Notes: generated by a model not told the origin, from the letters alone. 39,539 bases of DNA from Telmatospirillum siberiense (GCF_002845745.1 NZ_PIUM01000045.1:1-39539); one strand, 5' to 3'; shown: positions 31,210 to 39,539, counted from the first letter of the stretch. Translations and numbers: made by a program.

Positions 31210-32361
31210 CTATTTGATTTTCTTCAGATGCACAGCCAGACCGGCGACGCCGACCACGGCGCCCAATCCGCAGACTCCCGGCCAGCCGAGATCGATCCAG
31301 GCGATGCCGGCGGCGGCCGATCCCGCCGCGCCGGCCAGGAACATGCCGGTCATGTAGATGGTATTGATGCGGTTGCGGGCGCTCGGCACCAGACCGAAGA
31401 TGATCGACTGGTTGGCGATCATCGACATCTGCACCCCGGTATCGAGCAGGACCACGCCCAGGGTGAGGCCGGTCAAGGTCGGAAAAAGAGCGAAGATCAG
31501 GAACGAGGCCAGAACCAGGGCGATGCCGATGCCGATGATGCCGTGGGGGCCGCGTTTGTCGGAAAGGCGGCCGGCTACCGGGGCCATGATCACTCCGACC
31601 AGGCCGATGATGCCGAACAGACCGGCGACATCCGAACCCATGCGAAACGGAGGCTCCTGCAGCAGCAGGGCCAGGGTCGTCCAGAAGATGCTGAAGCAGG
31701 CGAACATCGCCCCTTGGATCATCATCGCGCGGCGCAGGGCCGGCAGGCTGCGGGCCAGATTGCCCAGCGACAGCAGCAGCGAGAGATAGCCGTGGCGTTG
31801 CTCGGGCGGCCGGCGCGGCAGGGCGACGAACAACATGATCCCCATCAGGCCGGCGATCACCGCGCCGATGGCGAACATGGCGCGCCATTCGAAATAGGCT
31901 CCGATGGCGCCGCTCACCGTTCGGGCCAGGAGAATGCCCGCCAACAGGCCGCTCATCACCGTGCCGACGACCCTGCCCCTGCTCTCGGCCGGCGCCATTT
32001 CGGCCGCCAGGGGGATGATCTGCTGGGCGATGGTCGCCATGGCGCCGATGGCCAGCGAGGCCAGCAGAAGAATGGTCACCGACGGCGCGACGGCGGCAGC
32101 GGCGGCGGCGGCAATGAGGACGACGGTCTGGCCGATGATCAGCCGGCGCCGATCCAGGCTGTCGCCCAGCGGCACGAGCAGCAGCAGCCCCAGCGCATAA
32201 CCCAGTTGCGTCGCCGCCGGCACCAGGCGGACATGTCCGTCGCCGCCGAAATCGCCAACCATCAGGCCCAGCATCGGCTGATTGTAGTAAATGTTGGCCA
32301 CCGACAGGCCGGCGGCCAGGGCCAATACCGCGGTCAGGGCCCGGGTCAGTTGTTGCGCCAT
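31210..32361 (-). CDS. MFS transporter, 12-helix, YnfM/AraJ-like
   Basis: The 383-residue membrane protein has about 12 hydrophobic helices and opens LTAVLALAAGLSVANIYYNQPML. Motif A follows helix 2 (LVPLGDSLDRRRLI), and a second half-motif A is seen as APVAGRLSDKRGPHG. The sequence YYNQPML and the pattern QQIIPLAAEMAPAESRGRVVG occur in a group of DHA1-like exporters of unknown substrate. I start at ATG 32361, with AAGG eight bases upstream; earlier open sequence has no similarity. The TonB receptor gene lies 107 bases upstream on the same strand, so the two may be co-transcribed. Confidence 0.88.
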   Translation of the reverse strand: MAQQLTRALTAVLALAAGLSVANIYYNQPMLGLMVGDFGGDGHVRLVPAATQLGYALGLLLLVPLGDSLDRRRLIIGQTVVLIAAAAAAAVAPSVTILLLASLAIGAMATIAQQIIPLAAEMAPAESRGRVVGTVMSGLLAGILLARTVSGAIGAYFEWRAMFAIGAVIAGLMGIMLFVALPRRPPEQRHGYLSLLLSLGNLARSLPALRRAMMIQGAMFACFSIFWTTLALLLQEPPFRMGSDVAGLFGIIGLVGVIMAPVAGRLSDKRGPHGIIGIGIALVLASFLIFALFPTLTGLTLGVVLLDTGVQMSMIANQSIIFGLVPSARNRINTIYMTGMFLAGAAGSAAAGIAWIDLGWPGVCGLGAVVGVAGLAVHLKKIK

Positions 32362-32468
32362 CAAGGAAACCTTGTTTCTTGGACACCGCGAAGGGGCGGC
32401 GGGAAAGCCGGCGGCGTCGGGGAAGCGAAGCGGAATCGACCCCAAAGTGGGGGGCGGTCCGTCGTCCG

Positions 32469-34496
32469 TCAATAGGCGAACTTGACCGAAAGGTAATAAC
32501 TGGCTTCCATCCGCTGCGCGGTGGAATCGCGATAGGGCCAGAGATTCTCGGCGGCCAGTTCGACTGTCACCTGATCGTTTCCGTGCCATGCCACGCGGGG
32601 TGAGAAGGTCGTGTGTCCCTTGATCGTTTCGGTGGCGAGGACGGTCGACGGCGCCAGTCCGCTGATCACCGTTCCCCGGGTCGCCGCGGCGTAACCGGCG
32701 GCGACGCCGGCTTCCCAGTCCTGCCAGGCATAGCCGAGATTGACATTGGCCTTGTGTGCCGGCAGATCATCGGCAAACCCCTGGTCCGCATGTTCGTGCA
32801 GGCGTTCGTAGGTGTAGTTGCCCCCCCACGTCCAACCTTCCCTGGTCTTGTGCTGCAGGCTCCACTCGACGCCGTCGGCGACCGAACCCGCGGTCATGAC
32901 CATTCCCTGCACCAGGGCGCCGTTGATCAAGGAGAAGGCGCCGCCCATGTGCCGCATGGTCATGCGATGAAAGACCGCGAGGCGGTTCGTCGCATCCAGC
33001 GTGGTCAGATGTCGATCCCAACCGACCTGATAATCGTAGATCGCGGACGACTGAAGGCTGGGATTGCCGAAATGGTAGGCCCCGTAATATTGCGGCTGGA
33101 AATGTTCAACCTGGCCGAAGTCGGCGAGGGATGGAAGTTTGAGGCCGCGGGCGAACGAAAAGCGGAGCGTATCGAGGTCGGTGACCTTGGCGATGAGCGC
33201 CGAGTTGAAGCTGAGCCCTTGTACGCTTCGGTCGAAGTCCTCGTTGGAATAAAGATTGAGCGGCAGGGGCTGACCGTCTCTTCCCAGCTTGAAATAATCG
33301 TAACGCACCGCGTTGACCGCAGAGAGAGATGGCGAAAAGGCGTGTTCCCACATTGCCGAGCCCGCCCCCAGGTCGCCGGTGAGCGTGCCGTAAGTCAGTT
33401 CGCCGGCTCCCATCTCGTCGTGGCGCACTTCGCCTCCCAGGCGGATACTGTCGGACGGGCCGATCTTGAACAGGTCGGAGAGCTGGCCGACCGAAGAACG
33501 GTCGTTGACGTTGAATGGCCGAAAGGCCAGGGATTGCACCCACGGGGCCCGCATGCCGGTATAATAGGCGGTGGCGTTGATTCGGCCGATGCCGGTATTG
33601 GCCGTGTAACTGGCTTTGGCGCTGTCGATGATTACCCGGGCGTTATAGAAGACGTCGTAGACGACGGAGCGTTCAGTGACATCGGTGTGCGACGCCTCGA
33701 GACCCAGGCGGGCGCCGTTCGGCGCGGTGAAGCCCGCATCGAAGGAGGCCGATCGACGGTTCGAGTCCTTCTGCAAGGTCGCGTCGGAAGACGCCGTGCG
33801 AATCATGCCGTAATCGTCGGCATGGTTGCCGGCGGCGGAGAACCGGACACCCGATCCCTCGCCCAGGGACTGGGTAACGCTGGCGCTGAGATCCCGTCTG
33901 GCATGGTTGCCGACGCGTGCGCTGGCAGAGTTCACCGGATCGTCGACGGGATCGAAGGTGACGATATTGATTACCCCATCCACGGCATTGAACCCGTAAA
34001 GCGCGCTCTGCGGGCCGTGGATGACTTCGATCTGGCGGATTTCCTGAAGTTCGACCGGCACGGCCGACCAAAAAACGTCGCCAAAACCGTCGAAATAGAT
34101 CTGGCGGCCGTTGATCATCACCATGACGCGGCTGCCGATGGCTTGCTGATATCCGCTGATGCCCAGTTCCTGTGAACTGCTCGAAGTATGGGTGAGATCG
34201 ATACCGGACAGGCGGTTCAGCAAGGTGGGGATGTCGCGCGCAGCCGATCGCTCTATATCCTGGGCGGTGATGACGTCCATGAGGACGGGCGTGTCGGAAA
34301 CACGTTCGGGCTTGCCGGTGGCGCTCATGGTGACCGCCTCGCCGAACAATTCCTCGTACTTTCCGTAATCGAGTTCCTGGGCCCACGCATTCCCACCGGC
34401 GGCCGTCATCAAAGCGGCGCCGCACATCATGAAGGCCAGGCGTTTCCCGGTGCCATTTTCCCGGCGCGGTAAACGACCGAACTGAAGCATAAACAT
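32469..34496 (-). CDS. TonB-dependent outer-membrane receptor
   Basis: The 675-residue receptor has a signal peptide ending near GGNAWA. A plug domain follows (VTMSATGKPERVSDTPVLMD, then ITAQDIERSAARDIPTLLNR and the conserved IEVIHGPQSALYGFNAVDGV), and then a 22-strand barrel ending in the aromatic SYYLSVKFAY typical for outer-membrane insertion. The plug motif with LFGEAVTMSATGKPERVSDTP marks a clade of proteobacterial receptors of uncertain substrate. No feature shows cobalamin specificity, and no cobalamin riboswitch precedes it. The start is uncertain: ATG 34496 or 34490, or a TTG at 34544; none has a strong ribosome site. Confidence 0.9.
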   Translation of the reverse strand: MFMLQFGRLPRRENGTGKRLAFMMCGAALMTAAGGNAWAQELDYGKYEELFGEAVTMSATGKPERVSDTPVLMDVITAQDIERSAARDIPTLLNRLSGIDLTHTSSSSQELGISGYQQAIGSRVMVMINGRQIYFDGFGDVFWSAVPVELQEIRQIEVIHGPQSALYGFNAVDGVINIVTFDPVDDPVNSASARVGNHARRDLSASVTQSLGEGSGVRFSAAGNHADDYGMIRTASSDATLQKDSNRRSASFDAGFTAPNGARLGLEASHTDVTERSVVYDVFYNARVIIDSAKASYTANTGIGRINATAYYTGMRAPWVQSLAFRPFNVNDRSSVGQLSDLFKIGPSDSIRLGGEVRHDEMGAGELTYGTLTGDLGAGSAMWEHAFSPSLSAVNAVRYDYFKLGRDGQPLPLNLYSNEDFDRSVQGLSFNSALIAKVTDLDTLRFSFARGLKLPSLADFGQVEHFQPQYYGAYHFGNPSLQSSAIYDYQVGWDRHLTTLDATNRLAVFHRMTMRHMGGAFSLINGALVQGMVMTAGSVADGVEWSLQHKTREGWTWGGNYTYERLHEHADQGFADDLPAHKANVNLGYAWQDWEAGVAAGYAAATRGTVISGLAPSTVLATETIKGHTTFSPRVAWHGNDQVTVELAAENLWPYRDSTAQRMEASYYLSVKFAY

Positions 34497-34810
34497 ACCA
34501 ACGGAGCGAAAATTGACGATTTTCCCGGTGGCCCGGTTGTCCAAGCCGGCCGGAGTTTATCATCGATCGCACCGCTATGGCTACGCATAGTCGGGTTTTG
34601 CTAAATGATAAAAAACTATTAGTAAAGGTCTGTGCGGCCTTCAACCAAAAAGAGAGGTGAGTCCAGCCACATTTAGTATGAAGAAATTAACATTTGACCA
34701 ATTTTTCGGGAAAAGTGTCTTCATGATGTTTCACTTTTTACGACTGGTCGCGTCGTCTGCCCGGCCCCTACTTGGGTATGCTTCTCATTCCATAAAAAAA
34801 GAAATGTTTT
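34497..34810. other. Intergenic, AT-rich region between TonB receptor and DUF2336 gene
   Basis: This 314-base stretch is AT-rich relative to the window. It should hold the TonB receptor promoter (leftward). A near-palindromic A6/T7 stretch at 34793-34813 overlaps the stop of the DUF2336 gene and could act as its terminator, since it gives a T-run on the minus strand. A plus-strand open frame from 34678 is not supported. Confidence 0.5.
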
Positions 34811-35923
34811 TTACGGAAGTTGATCAAGCTTGGCCAGAAGATATTCCAGATCGGTCGAATCGAAGCTCACCCCATGCTTCTCATACTGCGTGAGGATGCG
34901 TTCGATCATTCTGCGGCAGTAACGTTCGCGGTCCTGTTCACCGCCATCGAAGGCGTTTTCGTGGGCGACGTCGAGCGCGCAACGGAAAGCGGGAAAAAGG
35001 GTGGCCGGCAGCTTGGCCTTTTCGTAGATGGCCTTGAAGCCCAGCTCTCCCGAATCGTGGATCAGGATTTGCGCGTTGACCAGGGGGACGCCGCCCAATT
35101 CGGCCATGCCCGCCTCGAAGAAGGTCGTATCGCCCATGCAGACGGCACGCAACATGATCGACGGAGTCAGCCGGCGATGATTGTTCAGATGACGGACCAG
35201 TCCTTCCACGTCCTCGCGGTCGGCGCCGGCGGAAAGACTGATGGTCGCGCGTTCCCGGCTTTGCCGGGTGAGATCGGCGGCAATGTTGCCCGAAAGCTGG
35301 TAGCGGGAGATCAGATGGTCGCGCCATTGGTCGGAAACCATGGTGACCAGGCGCTCGGCGACGGTGACCGGCAGATTGCTGCGGTTCGCCAATGAGCCTT
35401 GAACCGTGGTCTCCTTGCCGAAAGCGTCGACAATGGCCTGCAGCGACTCTTCGGAAATGTCCGCCCCTTCGTTGGACACCAGGCTGACGACCACTTCCGG
35501 CGTTCCAGTTTCCACGATCGCTTCGGACACGGTGGAGGACACGGAAGCGCGCCGGGTGATGGCCAGTTGTTTGACGATTTCCCGGCCACGGACGATCTTG
35601 ATCAGATCGTCATCGGTGAGCGCATGTGAAAATTGCAGGATCGGTAGCGCCACAGTGTCGACGTCCTGGGCCAGATGCAGGGCCAGGTCATGAGGAAGTG
35701 TCGGGCTTTCCTTCAGTTGAATGGACAGGGACTGACGGACTCTGACGTCCGCGTCATGGGCCATCAGTCGCAGGATGTCTGCGGCCAGCCGTCTCTCGCT
35801 GGGCGACAATTCTCCGCTGTCGAATTGCGCGGCCAGCTTGGCCGCCGTCTCGACGCGCGCTTCAATCGATCGTTCGGTCAGCAGTTTATCGACGTCTTGG
35901 CGCGAGAGCTTGTTCTTGACCAT
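34811..35923 (-). CDS. DUF2336 domain protein
   Basis: The 370-residue soluble protein matches the alphaproteobacterial DUF2336 family in pattern. It has an N-terminal helical part with HEAT-like repeats (RLAADILRLMAHDADVRVRQSLSIQLKESPTLPHDLALHLAQD in successive runs) and LPILQFSHALTDDDLIKIV. A C-terminal helical region follows (AIYEKAKLPATLFPAFRCAL). No catalytic motif or membrane segment is seen. The function of the family is unknown to me. The ATG at 35923 has AAGG about ten bases upstream; two in-frame ATGs further upstream (35932, 35986) are possible. It is a single gene flanked by AT-rich DNA. Confidence 0.82.
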   Translation of the reverse strand: MVKNKLSRQDVDKLLTERSIEARVETAAKLAAQFDSGELSPSERRLAADILRLMAHDADVRVRQSLSIQLKESPTLPHDLALHLAQDVDTVALPILQFSHALTDDDLIKIVRGREIVKQLAITRRASVSSTVSEAIVETGTPEVVVSLVSNEGADISEESLQAIVDAFGKETTVQGSLANRSNLPVTVAERLVTMVSDQWRDHLISRYQLSGNIAADLTRQSRERATISLSAGADREDVEGLVRHLNNHRRLTPSIMLRAVCMGDTTFFEAGMAELGGVPLVNAQILIHDSGELGFKAIYEKAKLPATLFPAFRCALDVAHENAFDGGEQDRERYCRRMIERILTQYEKHGVSFDSTDLEYLLAKLDQLP

Positions 35924-36114
35924 GGCGTGCATGCCTTGCTGTGTCGGGGCTCCGGGGCGGCGGAATCCGCATTTCACAGCGTGCATATGGGCTCTGCGAA
36001 ATACGGACCAACCCGCTACATCATAATCTTTAGCATATTCAGATTTAAAGATTCCGTTGAAGCTTCCGATTTTTTGCCGCCGAAGGGATTTATTATGGGG
36101 CGGGCCCGAAAAAA

Positions 36115-36711
36115 TTATGGTCGGGATGAGCCGACGTCGCGGGAACTTTTTTGGAGAAGATCTTGCAACGTGGACAGGGCCGCCGCCAATTCACGGCGGT
36201 CACGCTCCTGGATATCGGAGGGTTCGCCCGAATCGGGGATATGGCGAAGCGCCTCCAGCGCATAGCGGGCGGACAACCTTAAGGTGGGATGCCCCCGCTT
36301 GGCCAAGGAGTCGATGGCGGCGATTTCCTCGACGGGATGGGTTTTGAATCGCGTTTTCAGATATCCCTCGACGCTGGCGTTGTCTTTGTTGAAATAATCA
36401 TAAAGTTCGACGTCTTGAGACGACAGCTCGGTCAACACGTCATAGATGAACCAGCCCAGCGTCATTTCGGAGATGTTGGTGCCGCCCTGCGTCTTCTTCA
36501 GATAATCCCCGGCCTTGACGGCATCGTGCGCCATCTCCGCCCGGAAATTTTCCATCTCTTCGGGGCCGGCATCGTTCGTCGGCCGTGGCGGCGTGCCGCA
36601 AGCGCAGAGGAGGAATAAAAGACAAAACGATAGAATGGGAAGCTGGAGCCACCGGCGGAATGCGGGGCTGCTCAGACGATCGGGAAGATCGGTCAAAGGA
36701 AGGCGAATCAT
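36115..36711 (-). CDS. Small lipoprotein of unknown function
   Basis: The 198-residue product has a signal peptide with lipobox ILSFCLLFLLCACGTPP (Cys about 38), so it should be acylated and anchored in the envelope. After a short linker (PPRPTNDAGPEEMENF), the mature domain is helical: MTLGWFIYDVLTELSSQDVELYDYF, then HPVEEIAAIDSLAKRGHPTL and RYALEALRHIPD. I recognise no family. The start is taken at ATG 36711, where the signal peptide begins; the frame is open to 36858 but that part has no signal features. It lies between the DUF2336 gene and mcl on the same strand, with its own gaps on both sides. Confidence 0.7.
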   Translation of the reverse strand: MIRLPLTDLPDRLSSPAFRRWLQLPILSFCLLFLLCACGTPPRPTNDAGPEEMENFRAEMAHDAVKAGDYLKKTQGGTNISEMTLGWFIYDVLTELSSQDVELYDYFNKDNASVEGYLKTRFKTHPVEEIAAIDSLAKRGHPTLRLSARYALEALRHIPDSGEPSDIQERDRRELAAALSTLQDLLQKSSRDVGSSRP

Positions 36712-36765
36712 TTCGCACCAGACATCAAGTCGGGCCGGCTGTCCCCGTTTCTCCGGAAGCGAAAT

Positions 36766-36795
36766 GGCGACCCCCGCCGTCTTCGGCGGGTCGCC
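36766..36795. terminator. GC-rich hairpin downstream of mcl
   Basis: GGCGAC...CCGCCG (36766-36779) pairs with CGGCGG-GTCGCC (36784-36795) around a TCTT loop, with a CC bulge. It lies about 150 bases past the mcl stop and just upstream of the lipoprotein gene, so it may end the mcl transcript. There is no clear T tract. Confidence 0.4.
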
Positions 36796-36948
36796 CCGGA
36801 TTGCGCGAGCACGGCTCCAATGCGGCAGGAACACCGCAACGAGGTTGGATGCTATCAAAAGTTATAAGCGCGGTCTTGTTCAAAAACGTCGCCCGGGTCA
36901 GGGCAGGCGGGTTCACCGATTGCCCTTGAAGCTTTCTTTCCACAAATC

Positions 36949-37998
36949 CTAAAATCCGTAGACCTCGGCCATCGCCGCGTCGCGGGCCGCGACCTGACGG
37001 GCGAGATCGACGATGACCTTTGCCTGTTTCCAGGTTGCGTCGTCCTGCATCTTCCCGTCGATCATCACGGCTCCGCTGCCATCCGGCATCGCCGCCAGGA
37101 TCTTCCTGGCAAAGGCGACCTCTTCGGCGTCCGGACTGAAAACCCGCTTGGCGATGTCGATCTGCCGGGGATGCAGGGACCATGCGCCGACGCATCCCAA
37201 CAGGAAGGCATTGCGGAACTGGGCCTCGCAGGCCGGATCGTCGGAGAAGTCGCCGAAGGGGCCGTAGAAGGCCTTGATGCCGTGGGCACGACAGGCGTCG
37301 ACCATCTTGGCGACGGTGTAATGCCACAAATCCTGCTGAAAGGCGTGCCGCGTTCCCTGATCGGGCGGCATATCCTCCAGCACGACGTAAGAGGGATGTC
37401 CGCCTCCGACCCGCGTCGTCTTCATTCCGCGCGAAGCCGCGAGATCGGCGGGGCCCAGGCTCATTCCATGCATGCGGGGGCTGGCGCCGGCGATCGCCTC
37501 CACGTTGGTGACCCCCAAGGCCGTCTCCAGGATGGCATGGATCAGGATGGGTTTGGTTATTCCATGCCGGGCTTCCAATTGGGCGAGCAACTGATCGAGA
37601 TAGTGAATGTCCCACGGCCCTTCGACCTTCGGCAGCATGATCACGTCCAGTTTATTGCCGACGGCGCCGACGATTTCGGTGACATCGTCCAGAAACCAGG
37701 GGGCGTTCAGGCAATTGACCCGGGTCCATAAACCCGTTCCGCCAAATTCGTGCGCCCGGGCCGCCGCGATGAAACCTCGGCGCGCCTCTTCCTTGGCGTC
37801 GGCGGGAATCGCGTCTTCCAGATTGCCCAACAGCACATCGACCCGGCCGATCATCTCGCCGATGCGGTTTCGCACCTTCTCGTTGTGCGGCGGGAAAAAA
37901 TGGATCATCCGTTCAAGCGCCACCGGCAACTCGCGAAACGGCGCGGGTGCCCCGATGGACAGGGATTCGAAGAATTTCCTCGGTGGTTTGGCGCTCAT
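36949..37998 (-). CDS. mcl1: L-malyl-CoA/beta-methylmalyl-CoA lyase (Mcl1, HpcH/HpaI-CitE superfamily)
   Basis: The 349-residue enzyme cleaves or forms malyl-CoA and beta-methylmalyl-CoA, joining glyoxylate to acetyl- or propionyl-CoA in the ethylmalonyl-CoA pathway. Seen are [21 protein letters not shown] with the metal-linked Glu61 and Asp62, [24 protein letters not shown], and [39 protein letters not shown] is close to Mcl1 of phototrophic alphaproteobacteria. [20 protein letters not shown] completes the CitE-type barrel. GGGAGG lies a few bases before the ATG at 37998. The Nudix gene ends 105 bases upstream on the same strand. A methylmalonyl-CoA mutase gene of the same pathway starts at the right edge. 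Confidence 0.93.
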   Translation of the reverse strand: MSAKPPRKFFESLSIGAPAPFRELPVALERMIHFFPPHNEKVRNRIGEMIGRVDVLLGNLEDAIPADAKEEARRGFIAAARAHEFGGTGLWTRVNCLNAPWFLDDVTEIVGAVGNKLDVIMLPKVEGPWDIHYLDQLLAQLEARHGITKPILIHAILETALGVTNVEAIAGASPRMHGMSLGPADLAASRGMKTTRVGGGHPSYVVLEDMPPDQGTRHAFQQDLWHYTVAKMVDACRAHGIKAFYGPFGDFSDDPACEAQFRNAFLLGCVGAWSLHPRQIDIAKRVFSPDAEEVAFARKILAAMPDGSGAVMIDGKMQDDATWKQAKVIVDLARQVAARDAAMAEVYGF

Positions 37999-38103
37999 GG
38001 TCAGACCTCCCAGACGATCATAATCGTGCGAGTGACGATTTATTTATGAAAGAATGTGTCTGCCGCAGTGCAATAGAAAAGTCAATCGCACGAAGGGCGA
38101 GGT

Positions 38104-38958
38104 TCAGAGCCCCGCCCGCACTCCACGGACCAGATCGAGGTACTGGGGTTCGGTGTCGGGCGACAACAGTCCGTGGCGGATGAAAAAATCGATCAGGACC
38201 AGGGGCACGTTGAATTTGAAGCTTTGTCCGTTGCGCAGGAGGTCGAGGATATCGGACGCTTCCATCAGACGGAAGGCGCTGACCTCGCCATCGGTATTGC
38301 GCGGCGTGAAATCGGCCGGGACTTCGAGATCATAGACGAACAGGGTGTCGGGCTTCAGCCCCCATTCGCTGTCCATGCAATAGCCGAGAACGCCGACCGG
38401 GACGGCTTTTTGCGCCATGTCCGAGGCGATGCCGGCTTCCTCGGCGGATTCCTTGATAAGGTTTTCCCGCAGGTCCAGCCCGGCGGGCTGACCGCCGGCC
38501 ACCATATTGTCCAGCTTGCCGGGTTCGATCACCCTGTCGGCGGCGCGCTGGGCGATCCACAGCCTGATCGCGCCGTTTCGCCGGACGAAGCCGTTCAAGT
38601 GGACACCAAAGGCGCGGATGCCGAAGACGGGAACCGCGGCCCGGTCGATCAGCATGAGCGGCCCGTCGCCCCAGTGTTCGACCACCCGATAAAGCTCGCC
38701 TTTCTTCTTGGGGGCGGAGCCTGCCTCGCGCATGTGCTCAAGGACGTCTTCCACCGCCGCCGTTCTCGCTTCGGGCGTGGCGAGTTCGTCCCGCAAGCGC
38801 ACGGCGGCGCCTTCCGTGACGAAAACCTCGGGGAAGGCGGCGAGTTTTGCGGCGAAATCACGGGTTACCGCCCCGATGGGGTGCCCCGCGATGGTGAAGG
38901 GAAGATAACGGGAGGGGTCGAACGCGTTGCAGCGTTTGATATGATCGATGAGAGCCAT
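38104..38958 (-). CDS. Nudix hydrolase of the DUF4743 (Tnr3-like) group
   Basis: The 284-residue protein begins MALIDHIKRCNAFDPSRYLPF, the start of the DUF4743 N-terminal domain. It then has a Nudix domain with FGIRAFGVHLNGFVR and the box GGQPAGLDLRENLIKESAEEAGI (split as GGQPAGLDLREN and LIKESAEEAGI). Compared with the standard Nudix box, the first Glu is replaced and the Arg is Lys, but the metal-binding KE..EE core is kept. This variant occurs in the group related to the N-terminal part of fungal thiamine pyrophosphokinase Tnr3 and plant NUDT20/24, some of which act on oxidised thiamine diphosphates. A TTG at 39033 could add 25 residues. No strong ribosome site is seen for either start. 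Confidence 0.87.
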   Translation of the reverse strand: MALIDHIKRCNAFDPSRYLPFTIAGHPIGAVTRDFAAKLAAFPEVFVTEGAAVRLRDELATPEARTAAVEDVLEHMREAGSAPKKKGELYRVVEHWGDGPLMLIDRAAVPVFGIRAFGVHLNGFVRRNGAIRLWIAQRAADRVIEPGKLDNMVAGGQPAGLDLRENLIKESAEEAGIASDMAQKAVPVGVLGYCMDSEWGLKPDTLFVYDLEVPADFTPRNTDGEVSAFRLMEASDILDLLRNGQSFKFNVPLVLIDFFIRHGLLSPDTEPQYLDLVRGVRAGL

Positions 38959-39451
38959 GAGCGGCAAGGTGCGCCCGGCCAATGCGTCCGTCAAGGTGTG
39001 GGGCGGTGCCGAAATCGCTGTGAACGGCGACAAATCGATCCGGCAGTTAGGCTTTCGATTGTCACCTTAAAAAAAATATGGTTATTTTGCCGCATAAGAG
39101 CGTCCACGTGGACAGGGGTCTATCGCATCGGTAGACTGCCAGTGGATATAGTTCGCTTGGGGATGTGGAGTGGTTATCCTTCCTTACCCTGTTGAGAGTG
39201 GACATCGTGCGGGCGATCAACGGCCGCGCGGCTTCAACGAGTCTCCTATTCGCCGGTTCGCCGCTTTGCCGGAAGCCGGCTTTCGTTTTCCTCCTCCCGA
39301 AAAGCCGTTCAGGAGGACGCCTGCAATAACGATCTGACCGTTGAACGATTTCGAGGACCCAACCCACGCCCCAAGGCCGCTAGAGACGGACAAGCCCGTG
39401 ATCCGTAGTGGCATGGTGCCTGGAAAGCCCCTCTTAAGGAATGAGAGTCAA
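38959..39451. other. Divergent intergenic region before the mutase gene
   Basis: If the Nudix gene starts at 38958, this 493-base gap holds the divergent promoters of the Nudix gene and the mutase gene. It contains the perfect palindrome GTCCACGTGGAC at 39102-39113, an A8 run at 39069-39076, and a small inverted repeat GCCGGAAGCCGGC near 39268-39280. No gene, riboswitch core or IS end was recognised. Confidence 0.5.
39102..39113. promoter_or_regulatory. 12-bp perfect palindrome, candidate operator
   Basis: GTCCACGTGGAC is fully self-complementary and lies near the middle of the gap between the Nudix and mutase genes. A dimeric regulator could bind it; which one is unknown. Confidence 0.3.
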
Positions 39452-39539
39452 ATGGACCAGGAAGAGCTGAGATTAGCCGCGGATTTTCCGGCCACGCCCT
39501 ATGAGACGTGGAAGAAGACCGTGGAGGAGAAGGAACTCA
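39452..39539 (+). CDS. mutA: Methylmalonyl-CoA mutase small subunit, N-terminal fragment
   Basis: Only the first 29 codons are in the window. They read MDQEELRLAADFPATPYETW and then KKTVEEKEL. The LAADFPATPYETWKKTVEE stretch matches the N terminus of the methylmalonyl-CoA mutase beta (small) subunit, where an A-D/E-F-P-P/A-T-x-E/Y-x-W motif opens the protein. The two-subunit mutase converts (R)-methylmalonyl-CoA to succinyl-CoA with adenosylcobalamin bound to the large subunit. The ATG at 39452 has AAGGA 11 bases upstream. An ATG at 39441 is in another frame and stops quickly. The identification rests on a short stretch, so the rest of the gene to the right must confirm it. Confidence 0.7.
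   Translation, partial: MDQEELRLAADFPATPYETWKKTVEEKEL

Noticed and set aside
32469-34496. Calling the TonB receptor BtuB
   Set aside because: No cobalamin riboswitch precedes it and the plug belongs to a broader receptor clade; nearness to cob genes alone is not enough.
34678-34893. Short plus-strand frame starting MKKLTFDQFFGKS
   Set aside because: It has no ribosome site, runs into the antisense of the DUF2336 gene, and its composition follows the local AT-rich DNA.
36712-36858. N-terminal extension of the lipoprotein
   Set aside because: It would bury the signal peptide and lipobox at residue 50 onward; ATG 36711 gives a normal lipoprotein.
39034-39451. A second cobalamin riboswitch before the mutase gene, the TonB gene or cbiD
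   Set aside because: No B12 box (AGCCAGGAGACC) or GCCACTG core was found in these leaders on the relevant strand.

Overview
The window is about 39.5 kb of uniformly GC-rich DNA. It looks like an alphaproteobacterial chromosome, most likely Rhodospirillales. The evidence is the mix of cobalamin genes (CbiD, CbiG-CobJ, CobK, CobL, CbiX with CobN and CobW), a DUF2336 protein, an Mcl1-type malyl-CoA lyase of the ethylmalonyl-CoA pathway, and the short SREAKKPK-type basic protein. The genus cannot be fixed from the sequence alone. No tRNA, rRNA or CRISPR array was seen.

Layout. (1) 1-95 is the 3' end (domains V and VI) of a group II intron whose body lies off the left edge. (2) 248-9697 is the corrin-ring block. 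cbiD-cobK run rightwards. cobM, cbiG-cobJ, cobI, cobL, a cobH fusion and cbiX run leftwards as a tightly overlapping operon. A MazEF-like toxin-antitoxin pair sits between the converging arms. (3) 9814-10695 is a LysR regulator on the same strand as the leftward operon. (4) 11198-15816 holds a soluble PAS hybrid histidine kinase, divergent from an AfsA-like hotdog protein, a HAD-IB phosphatase and an exported nitroreductase-family protein. (5) 16334-21261 is an EmrAB-type efflux system with its own outer-membrane factor, divergent from a TetR gene with clear palindromic operators. (6) 21324-30720 is the second cobalamin block: cobD rightwards, and leftwards a cobalamin riboswitch followed by cobU, cobW, cobN, cobO, a SYLF-domain gene and cobQ. 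(7) 30867-31024 is an inverted pair of 10-bp tandem arrays around a hairpin. (8) 31210-36711 holds an MFS transporter, a TonB-dependent receptor, a DUF2336 protein and a small lipoprotein. (9) 36949-39539 holds malyl-CoA lyase, a DUF4743-type Nudix hydrolase and the first 29 codons of what looks like the methylmalonyl-CoA mutase small subunit.

How the genes work together. The two cobalamin blocks cover most steps from sirohydrochlorin cobalt insertion to cobinamide activation. The early-cobalt (anaerobic-type) enzymes CbiX, CbiD and CbiG are present together with the late-cobalt chelatase subunit CobN. CobG, CobF, CobS/CobT chelatase subunits and CobB/CbiA are not in the window. Adenosylcobalamin made here could feed the B12-dependent mutase that starts at the right edge, and malyl-CoA lyase belongs to the same carbon pathway.

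The least explained part is the AfsA-like/HAD pair facing a soluble hybrid kinase. Synthase and phosphatase chemistry beside a sensor suggests a possible butenolide or butyrolactone-like signalling circuit in a Gram-negative host. This is an inference from family membership and gene order, not a demonstrated function.
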